This document shows, piece after piece, positions 32,955 to 45,639 of a DNA stretch of 64,000 nt; the first letter of the stretch is position 1; each line of letters starts with the position of its first letter. The notes under the pieces are model-generated. The model saw nothing but the letters and a program-made list of their open reading frames with translations, ran no database searches and was not told the origin of the DNA. The translations under genes and the position numbers were made by a program. Origin of the DNA: Hericium rajendrae (Eukaryota; Basidiomycota; Agaricomycetes; Russulales; Hericiaceae); NCBI GenBank assembly GCA_033439255.1, contig CM065885.1, positions 1,550,001-1,614,000 of the forward strand. Reading direction: 5' to 3'.

Positions 32955-35504
32955 AAGAATAGGAGAATTGACCTTTGTGGCATACCTGTTATACCACGCA
33001 AAGTGGTAACTTTCATACTTCAGCTGTGGGCCAACCTGACTCGTATCTCTTGGCAATAATTTCTCTCCTAAAAAAGCCTTCAGTTTAGCATAAAGGCAGT
33101 CCCTGATGGAGGAGGGCAACAAGTTTGAAACAAATGCTAGGAGGGAGTTGTTGCTATTTTCCAATCGCAAATGACCCCTAACAAAATGCATATTCAGTGC
33201 GTACCTTTTGCTGCAAGAAGATAAGGAAAGTTTACCTTACCATGTCCAACGCGATCGCCACGTAATGTGTGCAGTCTTTCCGCACACCCTCCTCATCATA
33301 CAGATCTTGCAGCCTAACCTCCAGCTCTTCCAAGAACTGTGGTGCATGCTGCAAGGCTCTCTGCACATGAGCTCGATGTTCCTCTGTCCAGGAAAAATTC
33401 TTGCGCTGATCGGAGTGCATCGACAGGTGCATATTTGAAGGATGAAAAGGATCATACTGAGTGCAAACCACATCTTGCTTGTCGTCTTCTACATCCTGCT
33501 CTTCATCTTCCTGCTGAGGAAGCCCACATACTGGCAGCCCTAGGGACATTAAAGCAAGAGAGGACCACAACAATGCAGAGGGGCTTGGGCTGGGATAGAA
33601 AAGCTGGGGTGCATCCTTTCCGGGACTGTCCTTACCCCGGCAATACAGGTGGTGAAGAGCCACTTCTTGGACTGTTAAACAGCTCAGAGGCACAGCAGTA
33701 GACAGACTGCCTTGAATTTGACCTGCTGATGTGCAGAAGGTATAGACAAGGCATTCAGCCCATGCAATCTGATCCCGCGGTTCAAACTAGAAGTGGCTGG
33801 TGCTTTCCTTTAGCAAGAGAAATCATCAAAGGTGAGAGCCTAGCAGACTTACTTGAAGGATATGCACGAAAAAAATTTGTCAGACGTAGCCATGTTCGTC
33901 GCATCCAAAGGGGATCGTAGACCACTCCTGACTATGTCAGCAAAGAACAGGCCTGTCAAGTCCAGAGGCAACAGGTGCTGCAGCCGATTGATAGCAGGTA
34001 TAATCTTCTGGGTGATCAGCAGGGTTAAGTCCTTATTTGCTGTGGGTTGCTTCAGGTATGTGGCTAAATAAAATGGCATGTCAGAATGCATGTTCATGAG
34101 CTTGTTGTGACATTCCAAACTTGCAACCAAAATTAGAAGGTACATGGCAGTTCCTAAGTAAGGACAAATAAGTATGGTAGAAACAGCAGACCCCATTTGA
34201 GGACGAGAAATATCGTACCTCCAGCCACCAGAGCAGCATACTTAGTACCTTTGCTTATCCACTCCCTATACATGTTCTCCGTGATCTTCCCCAGGTCTGT
34301 GTTGGCCACATAGTCCTCGTATAACTGAACCTTCATTTTGAGGTGTCTCTGTAGACTGAAAATATCCCTGCCTTCAGACTAGATTACAAGCATGAGATGA
34401 AGTGAATGCATACTTCTGAGCAGACATCACCAGCTGCATGTAACTTATCATTGTTGCAAAACCCATGCCAGTATTTGTCCCACAGCTAACCCAACACTGC
34501 ACGATCATGTCCCAAAAGTCTGCCTCAGGCGAAGACTCGCCGCTGGATCGCAACGACGTGCTGTAGTCTGGAGCACTCACACAGACAGACGCAGCCCACA
34601 CTGCTAATGCATCCTCCTGCTCTCGCTGGTCCTCCCTCTGCTGCCTTAGGCCTTTAGGGCCCTTCTGGCCTTTCCTTGCTCAGGCCCCACTGACCCCTAC
34701 AGCCTCCCAAGAACCAAGCAATGACAAGAAGGCCACTGCGTCCAAGTTCGAGATGTATTGCCTGTCAGCTTTGGCACACCAATTTCTGGCCCTCTTGGGT
34801 TTCACTCCTCCTCGCAGGCACATCTTGATGGGGTTGTCCTTATCTCCCTGTCCTCCAGCACCTCCAGCCACCGCTCCCTTGCCCTTGCACTTCCTGGTCG
34901 TCCTCTTCTGCTTCTTCTGCCCTCTGCCAGCCCTACTTTGCAAATCGCGTCCGTCGTCCACTTCTGGCTTGAAATCGGACTCGTAATCCGAGGATGCCGG
35001 GGAATCTGAAGGGTCAGCGTCCATGTCATCCCGCAGCAGCATGAGAGGGCTGAGAGGCAGCAGAGCACCGGGAGAGCAGGGAGGGGTCACGAAAGGAAAG
35101 CTCGAGGCATCGTGCGGTAAGAGCAGGTCTTGCCCGCCAGTTGCACACGTGTCGTCTTGCACGTACGTGAGCACCAGAGTGTGTATGTCTGCTGTGCGGA
35201 CATTGAGGTCTTGCACGCGGTCAGGCGTCAAGCCTTGCACATCTGCTGAGCATAGGTCTTCTGATGCGCTCGACGGCATCAAGACTTGCACGTCTGCCAC
35301 CTGTATGTCTTCTTGTGCATGTGGCATTACATCCTCAGGAGCTGCAAGACCGGATGCTTTGGATGCATGGCACACACAACCTGCCAACAGCAACAAATCA
35401 GTCAGAACTCGGTGCGTACCTTCTGGAAGAACAACGCCCTGCTGATTTGCAGTGTCGATGACATGTAGCGTGCAAGCCAGAAGCTCCTTGGAGATGTCTG
35501 GCAT
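32955..35504 (-). pseudogene. Unknown multi-exon cargo gene of the Plavaka element
   Basis: A Met at 35504 opens 274 codons with an acidic, Ser/Pro-rich N-terminal half and a basic stretch GRGQKKQKRTTRKCKGKG (about 195-215), a likely nuclear signal. At 34680-34682 a TGA interrupts the frame, which then continues with ARKGQKGPKGLRQQREDQRE and WVSCGTNTGMGFATMISYMQ. The next exons encode KMKVQLYEDYVANTDLGKIT and YREWISKGTKYAALVAGG, then LITQKIIPAINRLQHLLPLD and LYDEEGVRKDCTHYVAIALD, and finally KYESYHFAWYNRYATKVNSP. Similar chains occur as hypothetical proteins in mushroom genomes; I know no function. The 3' end is lost at the decayed fold-back end. The sequence AGGTGACACCTAAGTT lies about 140 bp upstream of the start (35645-35660). 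Confidence 0.6.
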
Positions 35505-35859
35505 TGAGAGCAGGACAGGCAGAAAGCAGGCTGAGAGGGCAGATAAGGAGCAAAAGGGATGGGGGGCTGCGCTGTGCAGAGGAGCCTACAATGTGTCACG
35601 GGACAGAATGCACGGCCGTGTTGCTTAATGCATGGGAATGTCCAAGGTGACACCTAAGTTTTCAAGGTACGGTAGAAAATTACAATTTAGTAGCTACTGT
35701 AGTACTGTAGCTACAACAAAAAAAAGAGCCTTGACTGCAGAACATGCCAACATGTACGACAGGCAAAAAAAACTAGTCAATCTTCATGGCATCCGGTCGC
35801 AACAGCTCCTCCTTGTCTTCGCTGATCTCGATGATGCTGCCGTCATTCATCATGTCTGG
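35505..35859. other. Intergenic region between the unknown gene and the Ulp1 gene
   Basis: It holds the upstream region of the minus-strand gene starting at 35504, the 16-bp motif at 35645-35660 (palindromic core AGGTGACACCT), a TAGCTACTGTAG repeat near 35690 and the 3' end of the Ulp1 gene. No further gene seen. Confidence 0.4.
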
Positions 35860-37674
35860 TCACACCAGCTCCTCCTCATCTTCACTGATGTCGATGGTGC
35901 AGTCATTGCCCTCCTGCTCTCCACCATCACTGTCGCTCAGGACGATAATGTCCATGCCTGAGGAACAAGAAGAAGATGGCTCCCTCCTAGATGAGGGTGT
36001 CACTGGTGCCATTGCTTTGCGGCATTTAGTTTTAGCTTCCCACCATAGGGGTAAGCCATTGTGTTCTGTGTCGTAGTCATGCATTAGTTCCTGCAAGAGA
36101 TGAAGATGCACCCCTGGCAGTTTGCGAGGTTGATTGTTGAAGGTCAACAAAAAGCTGGCAGGCACAGTATCTGAGGGAATGCCACCATGAAGGACGTGCA
36201 TCATGAAGACAAGAACGAACACCTCGCAGTCAGATGAGTTTGATTGCCAAGAACACTAGAGAGGATGAGTAAGTTCACAAGATAGCGAAGCCTGGCCGAC
36301 GTACCAAAGCATGAGGATGAAACTCCCAATTTCCCCAATAATTCTTCATAGGCCCATGGCCTGTAGCCTGGGCAATGCGAAACAGATAATCCACAAGCCA
36401 TATCAAGCGCTGCCAAAGAAAACGTGAAACATCGAAACAGAATGGCTATGAAATGTGCACACTTTAACAATACCCCAATGCTTAGTTTTCTTCATGTCAG
36501 GCTTCACCTTCTGGTTGTTGCGATTGTATGTCCCTCGGAGGCTGTCATATACTGAGATTGTGAGATTTTCGAAGTTGATCACTGCAAGGACCCAGTGCAG
36601 CTCGCTTCGAAGGTGGACTGGAATGACGATACGACACCAGGGCAGGATGCCGGTCTTGAGGATTCCCTGCAGTCTGTCGTATCGAATCGCCTGTTGAAGA
36701 TGGCTGGGAGGTGGCGCGTATGGTAAACATGTTTCCATGAAGTCTGTTTTGAGGATAAGACTGTCACTGTAGACGAAGTTCCATTTCTGTGTGAAATACG
36801 AGATCAAGTCGCCAGACAGCAGGACACCAGGGCAAAGGCATTCCACATCCTGACGATGGCATTGGCCCACCCAGGTAAATGCGCCAAACTGGCTGTCCGA
36901 CAAGGATAGTCTGGCATCCAAGGTCTGCGTACAAGTCAGTTGAAGGATGTTACAAAAAAATAGACACTGACCTGTACCAGTGTGCATTCGACGCTCTGCG
37001 GTCCCTCGTCTCGCCAGCAGTTCACCTCAGCCTTGATGCTGAACGTGATCATATCCATGCTGAAAATGAACCGTCGAACACGGTCAAGCATGTCGACGAG
37101 GACCTCATCAGGAAGCCCCTAAACTTTCTGATTTGATCTGTCACAATCTGACAGCTCTGAAACTGTCTGACAAAAAAAACTATCACTATCTGTATATATC
37201 TTTCAACATCTGACAGTACTTTTTTGATCTGCAAGAACTGTCATAAATTTTGCAGATCTTTGCAGAGATTTACAGATTACAAAAGATTACAAAAGATTGT
37301 TACAATTCCTTAGAATCGTTTACTCTATACCGACTTTTCCTATTGAAAACGACACCAAAACGATGACCATCCCCATTTGGCAGTTGGCTTATATAATCAC
37401 AAGTCAACAATCTGATGAGTTTGTAGGTTCAATTCCAGTTCAACCTTGAATTCTTTTATTTCATTTTACAATCAACATATCTCACTGTTACTGTTCACAA
37501 TTATCATACATAACATTTATATCTCATTATGATTTCTTGAAATCATTTACTATAACTAATTTCTCATATAAAGTGAGATTATAGGTTTGATTCTGCCAAT
37601 TGCCATTCTTATAATTTTGGATATTTCTTAGAGATATTGAGTCTTTTAAATCTAACTAAATCATTGTTAGACTA

Positions 37675-37884
37675 CATCAGGAAGGTTGACAACTTTCTGC
37701 TAGACCTGCGAGCAATCTGAGAGCATCTGAGAGCATCTGATTGACCTGCAGATTTTCTGATCTTGTCTGACAAATAAATCAGACACTCTCAGATAAGATC
37801 AGAAAATTTGCAGGTCAATCAGATGCTCTCAGATGCTCTCAGATTGCTCGCAGGTCTAGCAGAAAGTTGTCAACCTTCCTGATG
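37675..37884. mobile_element. CATCAG fold-back element, copy D (210 bp)
   Basis: Shares the CATCAGGAAGGTTGACAAC ends and then is almost one perfect hairpin with arms near 95 nt, repeating GCATCTGAGA. TSD TA/TA (37673-37674, 37885-37886). The shortest member of the family here. Confidence 0.9.
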
Positions 37885-38201
37885 TATATGCATATTTAAG
37901 TCAATGTTAGTCATATTAGGACCAGAAGTTCTCAGTATGAAAAAGTGCAAACTTGTTACAAGATAGTGAATAAATGTACTTCATAGTAAAGTTTGTATCT
38001 GTTTATTGATGTAAGTGAGTGTGATGTATGGTAATATAATGAGAGCAAATTTTACCTTCTCAGAACATTTGTTTTCATAACAATAGGTCCAGAAATGACT
38101 GAGATATGAGCAAATCACTTCAAAAGATATTCTTGAGGAGGAGATCATAGTGATTGCATTGTAGTGGAGCAATGAGGGGTGCTATTTACACGCTAAAGAT
38201 A

Positions 38202-38236
38202 CCGTTGGAAAGGTCTGATTCGTACCTTTCCAACGG
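38202..38236. repeat. 13-bp stem hairpin in H0
   Basis: CCGTTGGAAAGGT, 9-nt loop, ACCTTTCCAACGG, perfect pairing. Confidence 0.8.
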
Positions 38237-38497
38237 CATATTATACAAGACGATCGGATACGTATTGAGAAAACGCGGTAGCGATTACTGAAGGGTTGGT
38301 GTTAGAGGCAGGGGCAAACTTGTTGAGGCCATATCTTTTTATCAACTCATCCAATTGTAATGTGCCTAGCATCGTTGGAAAGGTATAATAAAGAGCTTTC
38401 TGACGCAATAAAGGGACCGGTGCTATCTCCAGTACTTAAGGAGGTACACTCGAATTATCACAAAACCTCCTATTTGACTATTTTCAAGGTTTTACAT

Positions 38498-38585
38498 AAT
38501 CCACAGCACGGGCAAAATGACATACTCCCGTCCCCCTCATGATGTCATGGGACGGGAGTACGTCATTTTGCCCGTGCTGCGGATT
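38498..38585. repeat. 37-nt arm hairpin in H0
   Basis: The arms at 38498-38534 and 38549-38585 pair over 37 nt with two mismatches, 14-nt loop. They contain GCACGGGCAAAATGAC and TACTCCCGTCCC. The most stable structure in H0. Confidence 0.85.
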
Positions 38586-38905
38586 ACATAAGCAATTTAT
38601 AAGCAGGAAAAAATCGAAAAAAATCATTCAAGTCTAGAGGCAAATCATCAAATCATCTGAGAATAGGCACATACTGAGTAGCATTAAAAATCAGTAAAAA
38701 TCGTGTTAATATGGCCATTGATAGTACTATTCAGAAACACTTGAGTCTATGTTCATAGCTAGAGAATTGACAGAGATATAGCCAAATTACTGATTCAGAC
38801 CCCTAGAAGGCAAAAATAAAATCAATCTAGGCAACATACAACAGTTGACAGACCTTCCAAGGCCACACTTATGTACTTTATAAATGTAAACACAATTTTT
38901 GAGAA

Positions 38906-38951
38906 GTCACGTGCAACAGCGAGCCTGACCGGGCTCGCTGTTGCACGTGAC
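38906..38951. repeat. 19-bp stem hairpin with CACGTG at its base
   Basis: GTCACGTGCAACAGCGAGC (38906-38924), 8-nt loop, perfect inverse at 38933-38951. Confidence 0.85.
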
Positions 38952-40135
38952 CATTATTTTGTCATTAGTTCAACTCTTGCTAGTAACAAAGTTTAAAAAT
39001 AAGAGATAAGTGTAAAACAATATACTTTGAAGATGGAAATCTTTGCAGCATTACAATACTAGTATATTCAATTCTCTGTTATCTTATTAATTCTGTGAGC
39101 ATAACACTACAAAGTTAGAACAATTCAAAAGGAATCGTATTGCCGTGCAGAGCATCGGCCCTCTTCCCCCAAGTGACAGATCAAATCAGAAAGTTTAGGG
39201 GCTTCCTGATGCTCCTTGTCAGACAGGGTAGAAAAATGCTCAGAGTTGAGGGACAAGTCTAGACACCCGACAAGGTATCGCCCACCTGCCACCATCTGCG
39301 TGTACTTGTTGTCATCCTGGGTCACCAACACATAGCCACCAGACGGCAACAACAATGAGTGCTTGACAATTTGGATTGCACGCTGCTGCAGGACAAGGAC
39401 GGTGTCATCCACGTTAGAACGATCCCACAGACCAGCCACATTGAATTGCATGAGCCAGGCTTGAATTTGAGTAAGCCAAGTCATAACATGCTCTTCCAGG
39501 CCATGGTTTGTGTAGAAAAGTACACGTTTGGGAAGGAGAGAGTGGATAAGGCATTTCCGATAGCAAGGTGTCATCGAAGAGCTCGTGCTCGAGATAGAAA
39601 AGAGAAAGGCATGCATATCTGGATTATATGAGATGTACGTGATTGGGTTGTAGTACTAGCTGTCCATGTCACCAGCAGGAGTGTGAGGGCAAGAAGACGG
39701 GCAAGAATGGGAGACACCTTTGGCAGCAGGCACCTGTGAGGAGATGCGGACGGCCTGTGTATGATGAGAAGCAACATGAGCTGCACGTTGTTCATCACGC
39801 TCGACCCAGTGGTCCATTTGCTGCTCGGAGACCATAATAAAATTGAATATCTTCAGCTGTTGAGCCTGCAGCTTCCTTTTTCATTCATAGAGTCTGTAAA
39901 ACTAGTTAGAAGGAAAAAAAATGAACACAAGGTGACGTGTGATGTACTGTCGATGCCTCGCATTCTTCTCTGCCTTGTCCTTTGCCTCCTCGGCCTTCTT
40001 CGCCTGCGACTGATCAACTTGTGACATCTGGACCACCACGGACAGCGATTTCGCTTTTGCCGTTCTGGGTTTTCGTCCTATGGGGGTCAATTGTAAGTGT
40101 GCATAACAGAAATCATAACTTGGACTCACCCGCAT

Positions 40136-40957
40136 TGACCATTATCAAGCAGTGGATTCTGCTATGAGATGTCGGATGCTTGAAACAAGCAAGGTGAGCG
40201 AGATAAAGACAAAAATGAGGACAAAGAAGGACTGATCAAATTCACCTCGCAGCAATGCAGCTGCCTGAGGCTGCAAGGCATTCAATGCATTGCGCAATGC
40301 CATGGACCGATGGCTCACCGGGCCGCAAGGAATGCACCAATGCGAGGATGACAGATTATGCCCAAATTTGGGCATAATTCGTCGTCCTCATCCCGTCTTG
40401 TTCCCAACCTAACTCTGCACACTACTGCACACGTCCTGCATCCCGTCAACATTGTGTCGCACACCCACTGCAAAACAATATTTCTTTGTAAGTACGATTG
40501 TCGTCTACCTTCTGATAATCTAACCCAGTTTATCACATTACTGGCGACACTAGGTGTCTACGTAATGCGAGTACCAGTAGTGATAACAGATTTTGTGATC
40601 CGTACAGAATCACATCTATTTTGAATTGAACTACTTTCATTCATTGTGAGTACAATCATCTTGTATTGTATGATGTTCTAACTTAGGCTGTTATATTCAA
40701 CAACACAAGAGTCAACATAGCACAAATACCAGCAATGCAGTAGCGTTGGATGATTGTTAATCCTGTTTCTTTGATCATCTGAGGTGAGTAGAATCTGTTA
40801 TTATTAACCTTTCTATTTTTGATTTGTGCACACCCTAGGTATTGCACCTGTTTTTGACAATCTTCAGGCATATTTGTACCGTGAGAAGTTTTGAGGTGAC
40901 ACCTAAGTTGCCCTCGGCTAGCATTGCATACTGACGTAGGATTTTTTTGACTTAAAG
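40136..40957. other. Region between the Ulp1 and transposase genes
   Basis: Divergent promoter region of two genes. Minus-strand frames at 40145-40536 could be 5' exons of the Ulp1 gene, but I see no motif. AGGTGACACCTAAGTT at 40894-40909 is 49 bp before the transposase start and matches 35645-35660. Confidence 0.4.
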
Positions 40958-41539
40958 ATGACTGGCCATGCTTCACGCAAACGTAGATGTGTATCGTATT
41001 ATGGAGGCTACGTGGATCCAGAGCTGGTCTGCCCGTGTTGTGGCAGAAAGGATTTTCAGACAAAAAAGAGACTGTTCCTCCATATGTGACTTTCCAAGAG
41101 CTACAAGGGGTACAGGATAGGGAAGAATAAAGAGTTACCCATAGAAGAAAAAGAGTGGGATATACCATCTGTGCAAGGGGAAGAGGCTGATGTCCAGGAC
41201 GATGAGGACGACAAGGACCCTTACAAAGTATACGAGTCTTTTCACCATGAATTTTACCAATCCCTACCAGTTCAACCCTCTGTAACTGAGGAGCACAGCA
41301 CACAAGTTGTGGATAACAACAATCTTGACCTTTCTCAGGTGGCTTCCACATCTTCTGCTCTCCCACTGCCTGTTGGTACTGTGAACTCTATTACGTTGGA
41401 CGACAACGAAGACACTCAGCAGGAATTTGTCCACAAAACAGCAGGCAAGATATACAAGACCGATGAGAACGTGCATGCAAAATGGAGGCAATTCTTTGCT
41501 GCTATGCAGGACGCAAATTCTCTCCTGGACAACAAAGAA

Positions 41540-41950
41540 CATCAGGAAGGTTGACAACTTTCTGATTGACCTGACAATTTCTAACCCTACTGACAGCTCC
41601 TGATTGACCTGATCCACTTGAAAGCAATCTTGAGAAGCAAATATCTGATCAGACTTTTACATTCAAGGAAAAACATTTATTGTCAGATATAAAAGTTTTT
41701 AATCTCTAACTAATAGATATATCAAAATCTTTGATATCTGAAATTTTTCAAAATCTGAGAGTATCTGATCCAAAACTTTTTCAAATCTGGAGGTCAAATA
41801 TCAGTCAGATAGATCAGACAGTGTCAGACACCATCAGATGCTCTCAGACAGTTGCAGATAATTTTCAGATATTTGACCTTCAGATTTGAAAAAATTCTCA
41901 GATCAGACACTCTTAGATTTAGAAAATTTTAGATATCAGAGATTTTGTTA
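41540..41950. mobile_element. CATCAG fold-back element, copy E, left part
   Basis: Starts CATCAGGAAGGTTGACAAC, TSD AA at 41538-41539. It breaks at GTTA where H1 inserted; the rest is 55488-55667. Confidence 0.9.
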
Positions 41951-42029
41951 TTACGATTCCTTAGAATCGTTTACTCTATACCGCCTTTTCATAGTGAAAA
42001 CGACACCAAAACGATGACTATGCCCATTA

Positions 42030-42090
42030 GGCAGTTGGCTTATATAATCACATATCTTCAATCTAACGAGTTTGCAGGTTCAACTCCAGC
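42030..42090 (+). other. tRNA-like pol III promoter stretch in H1
   Basis: TTGGCTTATATAATC resembles box A and GGTTCAACTCC, 37-47 bp later, box B, in a T-arm-like context (GCAGG TTCAACT CCAGC). Equivalent stretches lie at 37382-37445, 53587-53646 (minus) and near 63690-63745 (minus). Not a functional tRNA gene by eye. Confidence 0.5.
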
Positions 42091-42805
42091 TCTAGCCAAA
42101 CTTTGTTGATTTAATGTAACTTGATCAGTTCTCAACCAATTCACCTGTTCTCAAATGCATCTGGATCTGCTCATTTATTGCTTTCTGACAGTATTTTTTG
42201 CATCCTGATCTGTGCAGAACTCATAGAATGCAATGAATTTCTACATTTTCCCTTTATGACACTTGAACTTGAGCTAACTCAGTCCATTCTTCACCGATTT
42301 ACTTGTTCTCAAATGCGTCTAAATCTACTCACTTATAGCTTTGCTACCATACTTCATGCATCCAAATCGGTTAAGAACTCACAGAATGCAAAGTGTTTCT
42401 TTTTTTTCCTCTTCTAAAATGCTTGAACCCTAGCTAACTAGGCCAATTCTCAACCAATTTACTCGTTCTAAAATGCATCAGAATCTACTTATTGATAGCT
42501 TTCTGACGGTACCTTAGGCGTTAGGATCGGTGCAAAACTCGCAGAATGCGAATTGTTTCTGCATTTTCCCCCTAGAATGCTTGAACTCCAGCTAACTTAA
42601 TCAGTACTCAACCGATTCACTTGTTATCAATTGCATCCAAATATACCAGAAAACTGGTCTCTAACATAATTTACTGCTTATAGAAAGATACAGCCACTAA
42701 AATGATACACAGCAAACAAATGTACATACTGTTTATTGATAAAATGAGCAAAAAATGCAATTTATCGGTAGCAGTGGGTCCTGAGACTCGGTCATGTGAT
42801 CTTAC

Positions 42806-42833
42806 AAGACCTTGTGCGGCCGAACAAGGTCTT
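42806..42833. repeat. AAGACCTTGT hairpin, first copy in H1
   Basis: 10-bp stem AAGACCTTGT/ACAAGGTCTT around GCGGCCGA. A TCATGTGATC palindrome-like site lies just before it. Confidence 0.8.
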
Positions 42834-43558
42834 AGCGCCTGCTTACATAAGCATAAGTCGGTTAGAGAGCCAATACACTGTATACAGTGATTGCTTTATA
42901 GCTCTGCAACAAAGCAATCAATCGACAAACGGTAAATTGTGTTCATATATCTTGAATTACATCTTTCCAACCCAATTTAGAATATCAAAATCGGATCACT
43001 GTAAGCAGAGATATTCTTCGATTTATATGCTATATTAGCAAAACAGTATTGTCTCCTATCTCAACAACCAATGGTGCTATGATGTTGTACACTGTATTGT
43101 TAGAAAGCTATTGTAAATCTGAGTTCAACAAGCCCTCATACATCATGATTGATGCAGTATCAGCAGAGCTATAAAGCAAACAGTCTGCCACATCATCATA
43201 GACATATAGTCCAATACGTCAGCATTTTGTCATGCTATTTTGTTGTTTGTGGCACTATTCTAGAGCTATTGTAAATCTGATTCTAACAAGCTTTAACTCA
43301 TTCTGATTGATGTGGTATTGAGAGCTCTATGGCCTGATCTCTATGCCACATCATCAGCAGAAAGTTGGTGATGGCCCCACACCATCATTGGACACCTCAG
43401 CCGCAACTCGCTGCAGATGGGGACTGGGCGTGTCCAAGCCTTGTAGTTAGTGTGCACTACTGGTAGTGTCACACTGACTTCAAAGCTATCTGAAGAAAAG
43501 AAGAGAGAGCAGAGAGCGCAACATCAACTACTGCTGACATAAGCTAAGCACAGCCACC

Positions 43559-43584
43559 AGACCTTGTGCGGCCGAACAAGGTCT
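43559..43584. repeat. AGACCTTGT hairpin, second copy in H1
   Basis: AGACCTTGT and ACAAGGTCT around GCGGCCGA, followed at 43591-43600 by GATCACGTGA. Confidence 0.8.
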
Positions 43585-45639
43585 GCTATTGATCACGTGA
43601 TTGGCCATTAGCTTTGTTCAACAATACAATGTTTGACATTGATCATATATTCAATCTTGAATCTTGTTTGATTAGACATACAACTAGACTACTATTATAA
43701 TTGTAGATATTACAAGTATTTATAATATAAGCATATATAATAGTGTATATCATATATCGAGCTGAGTATAATAAGATATGACAAGTGTGTACTGTATTAC
43801 ATACCAGATTATATATATAATAAGGTACTAAGATATATAACATAGCAGAAAATATAGAGTTATCAGAGGTAGGAGCTGAACTACTCATGATTAGATTAGA
43901 TTAAACAGTGTTTTTTTATATGCTTTAGGGTTCGACACGAGTCAGAGTCACCTGTAGGTCAACATGGGTATACCCACGAAATTGACCTGCAGGTATCTAA
44001 CTCATAGATCTGAATCACTTGGTGGCTGAGACCTGTACAAATCCAGATCAAGGTTGTGCTCAAACCCATTGACCTGTGAGTGACCTGTGGGTAACCTGCT
44101 ATCCAAACTTTATTTTGGTTAACATATTATATTGCAAAGTTCAAATCTATATGTCATGATCCCTAACTAACTACATACTATATGTCATCTGCCAACACTA
44201 ACTTACAGCTCCAATCACATATGCACATTATCACTATATCTTGTCATACCCATGAAGTGTATAAAGTCTACAAGCAAGGCATGGATTCAAAAGGCTGCAT
44301 ACGACATACTTGTAGCATCGACATGGGCATGTGCATGTCGGTGGGGCAGCTTTAAGTATGTGTGTGCACATGGGCTGGCACATGTGCAAGGGGAGCATAT
44401 GTGGGTGCTGGTGTACTGGCATAGCTGTGGGCATGCACACACAAATGACATCACCAGCTTGGATGGAAATTGGGAATGAGACCGGGAGGGTGCATTTTGA
44501 TTGTTGAATAGCACTAATGGCATATAAAACTTGCCTCACATTGGGCTTCTGTCAGACGAATGATATGACAGCATGCATAGTGGCATGTGTGATGTCCATG
44601 GGCATGAATGCACACATGTAGTTTGAGCAATGGACTATGGGATGGTGGGGGCATGTAGTCAAAAATGTGTATGCTGGCAGGGCATGTATTGGTAGATGCA
44701 CACTGTCTCAGACATGCAAGGATATGCAAAGCTGTTTGTAGACAACTGCGCATTGTTGAGGCATGCTAGGCACTGCTCGGATGATCAGCAAAAAGATGTC
44801 AAGCCTTGCTGTTGTAGCAACAATGCTGTAGCAACAAGACCTGACAGGCATTGTGGGCCTTGCAGTTGCAGCGCTAGACTGGCACTGTGCATGCTCTTAC
44901 TGTTGTGAGTGGGAATTAAATCTCTGGTACACATGAGTACTGGTTGTCGAAGATGGGTAAGGGCCGGTTGGCTGGTTGACCTGTTGATGAGGACGATGGG
45001 AGAAGCACAGATGGTACACGAAATATGGTAGATGATGTCAAAAAATGGTGGGATGTCATGAAACCCATCAAACATCATGAAACCTGTGGAAGAACAGTGA
45101 AAAATGAGAGCCTTGCCTGTTATCGAGTGAGACTCCTGAGATCAGTACAGTACAATGAAATAAAAGGCTTTTGGACTCACTTAGAAGCCTCTCGAATCTC
45201 CATAACACCCATCCTGCCATTGAATTGAGGAGATATGGTAAAAAGGGGAGGATTAAGATGAAGAAACAAAGAGAAGGGCATCGTAAAAGTGAGACACAAC
45301 TTTCAGACCAACTGACTTGCAAGTGACCTGTGATGTCACAGATACCTGACCTGCAGCTCCAGATCACCCAGTGGTGCAAATCTGCATGGATCCAGGTCAG
45401 CACCTTGGACAGATAGAATACCTGCGAGTTCAAATCTAGGTCACCCACGAGTGCACTTGTGTTGAACCCTAATATACTTGGGGGAAGAGGGCCAATGCTG
45501 TGCATGGCAAAACAATTCCTTTTTTTTTTATCATCAATGAAGATATATAAATTACCATCATATATAGCCATGTACAGGTACACTGACATCTTGCATGCAG
45601 GCTTATACCTCATGCCTTATACTTGGCATGTAGCATTGT

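Larger units (their letters stand above)
37300..39173. mobile_element. H element copy H0 (1874 bp including a nested fold-back)
   Basis: Left end TTACAATTCCTTAGAATCG, right end CCCTCTTCCCCCAAG, sitting after G and before T with no duplication beyond the ambiguous T. A tRNA-like stretch follows the left end (37382-37445). It carries three strong hairpins (38202-38236, 38498-38585, 38906-38951) and a 210-bp fold-back. No ORF of note. Both termini match those of H1. Confidence 0.7.
37106..39211. mobile_element. CATCAG-type fold-back element in the Ulp1 gene (2106 bp), with H0 inside
   Basis: Ends CATCAGGAAGCCCCTAAAC and its inverse; the inverted arms read about 38 bp before diverging. TSD CT/CT (37104-37105, 39212-39213). 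Its removal restores LSDKE-VLVDM. Most of it is the later H0 insertion (37300-39173). Confidence 0.9.
35860..40135 (-). pseudogene. Ulp1-type (C48) cysteine peptidase gene of the Plavaka element, interrupted
   Basis: C48 peptidases cleave SUMO-like conjugates and are carried by several CACTA-like transposons. The N-terminal part holds a coiled, Lys/Glu-rich segment (QAKKAEEAKDKAEKNARH, about 40010). Mid-part: LEEHVMTWLTQIQAW and a region ending LSDKE, which joins VLVDMLDRV after removal of the fold-back at 37106-39211. The catalytic His is in LHWVLAVINF (about 36590), Asp in SVYDSLRG (about 36540), and Gln and Cys in WQSNSSDCEVFV (about 36215-36250), split by two introns (GTGTGC..GGCAG and GTACGT..TCTAG). 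The tail has an acidic motif (ISEDEEELV). The start is uncertain; earlier exons could lie up to 40375. The catalytic set is complete, but the 2.1-kb insertion and some stops upstream make it inactive as it stands. Confidence 0.75.
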
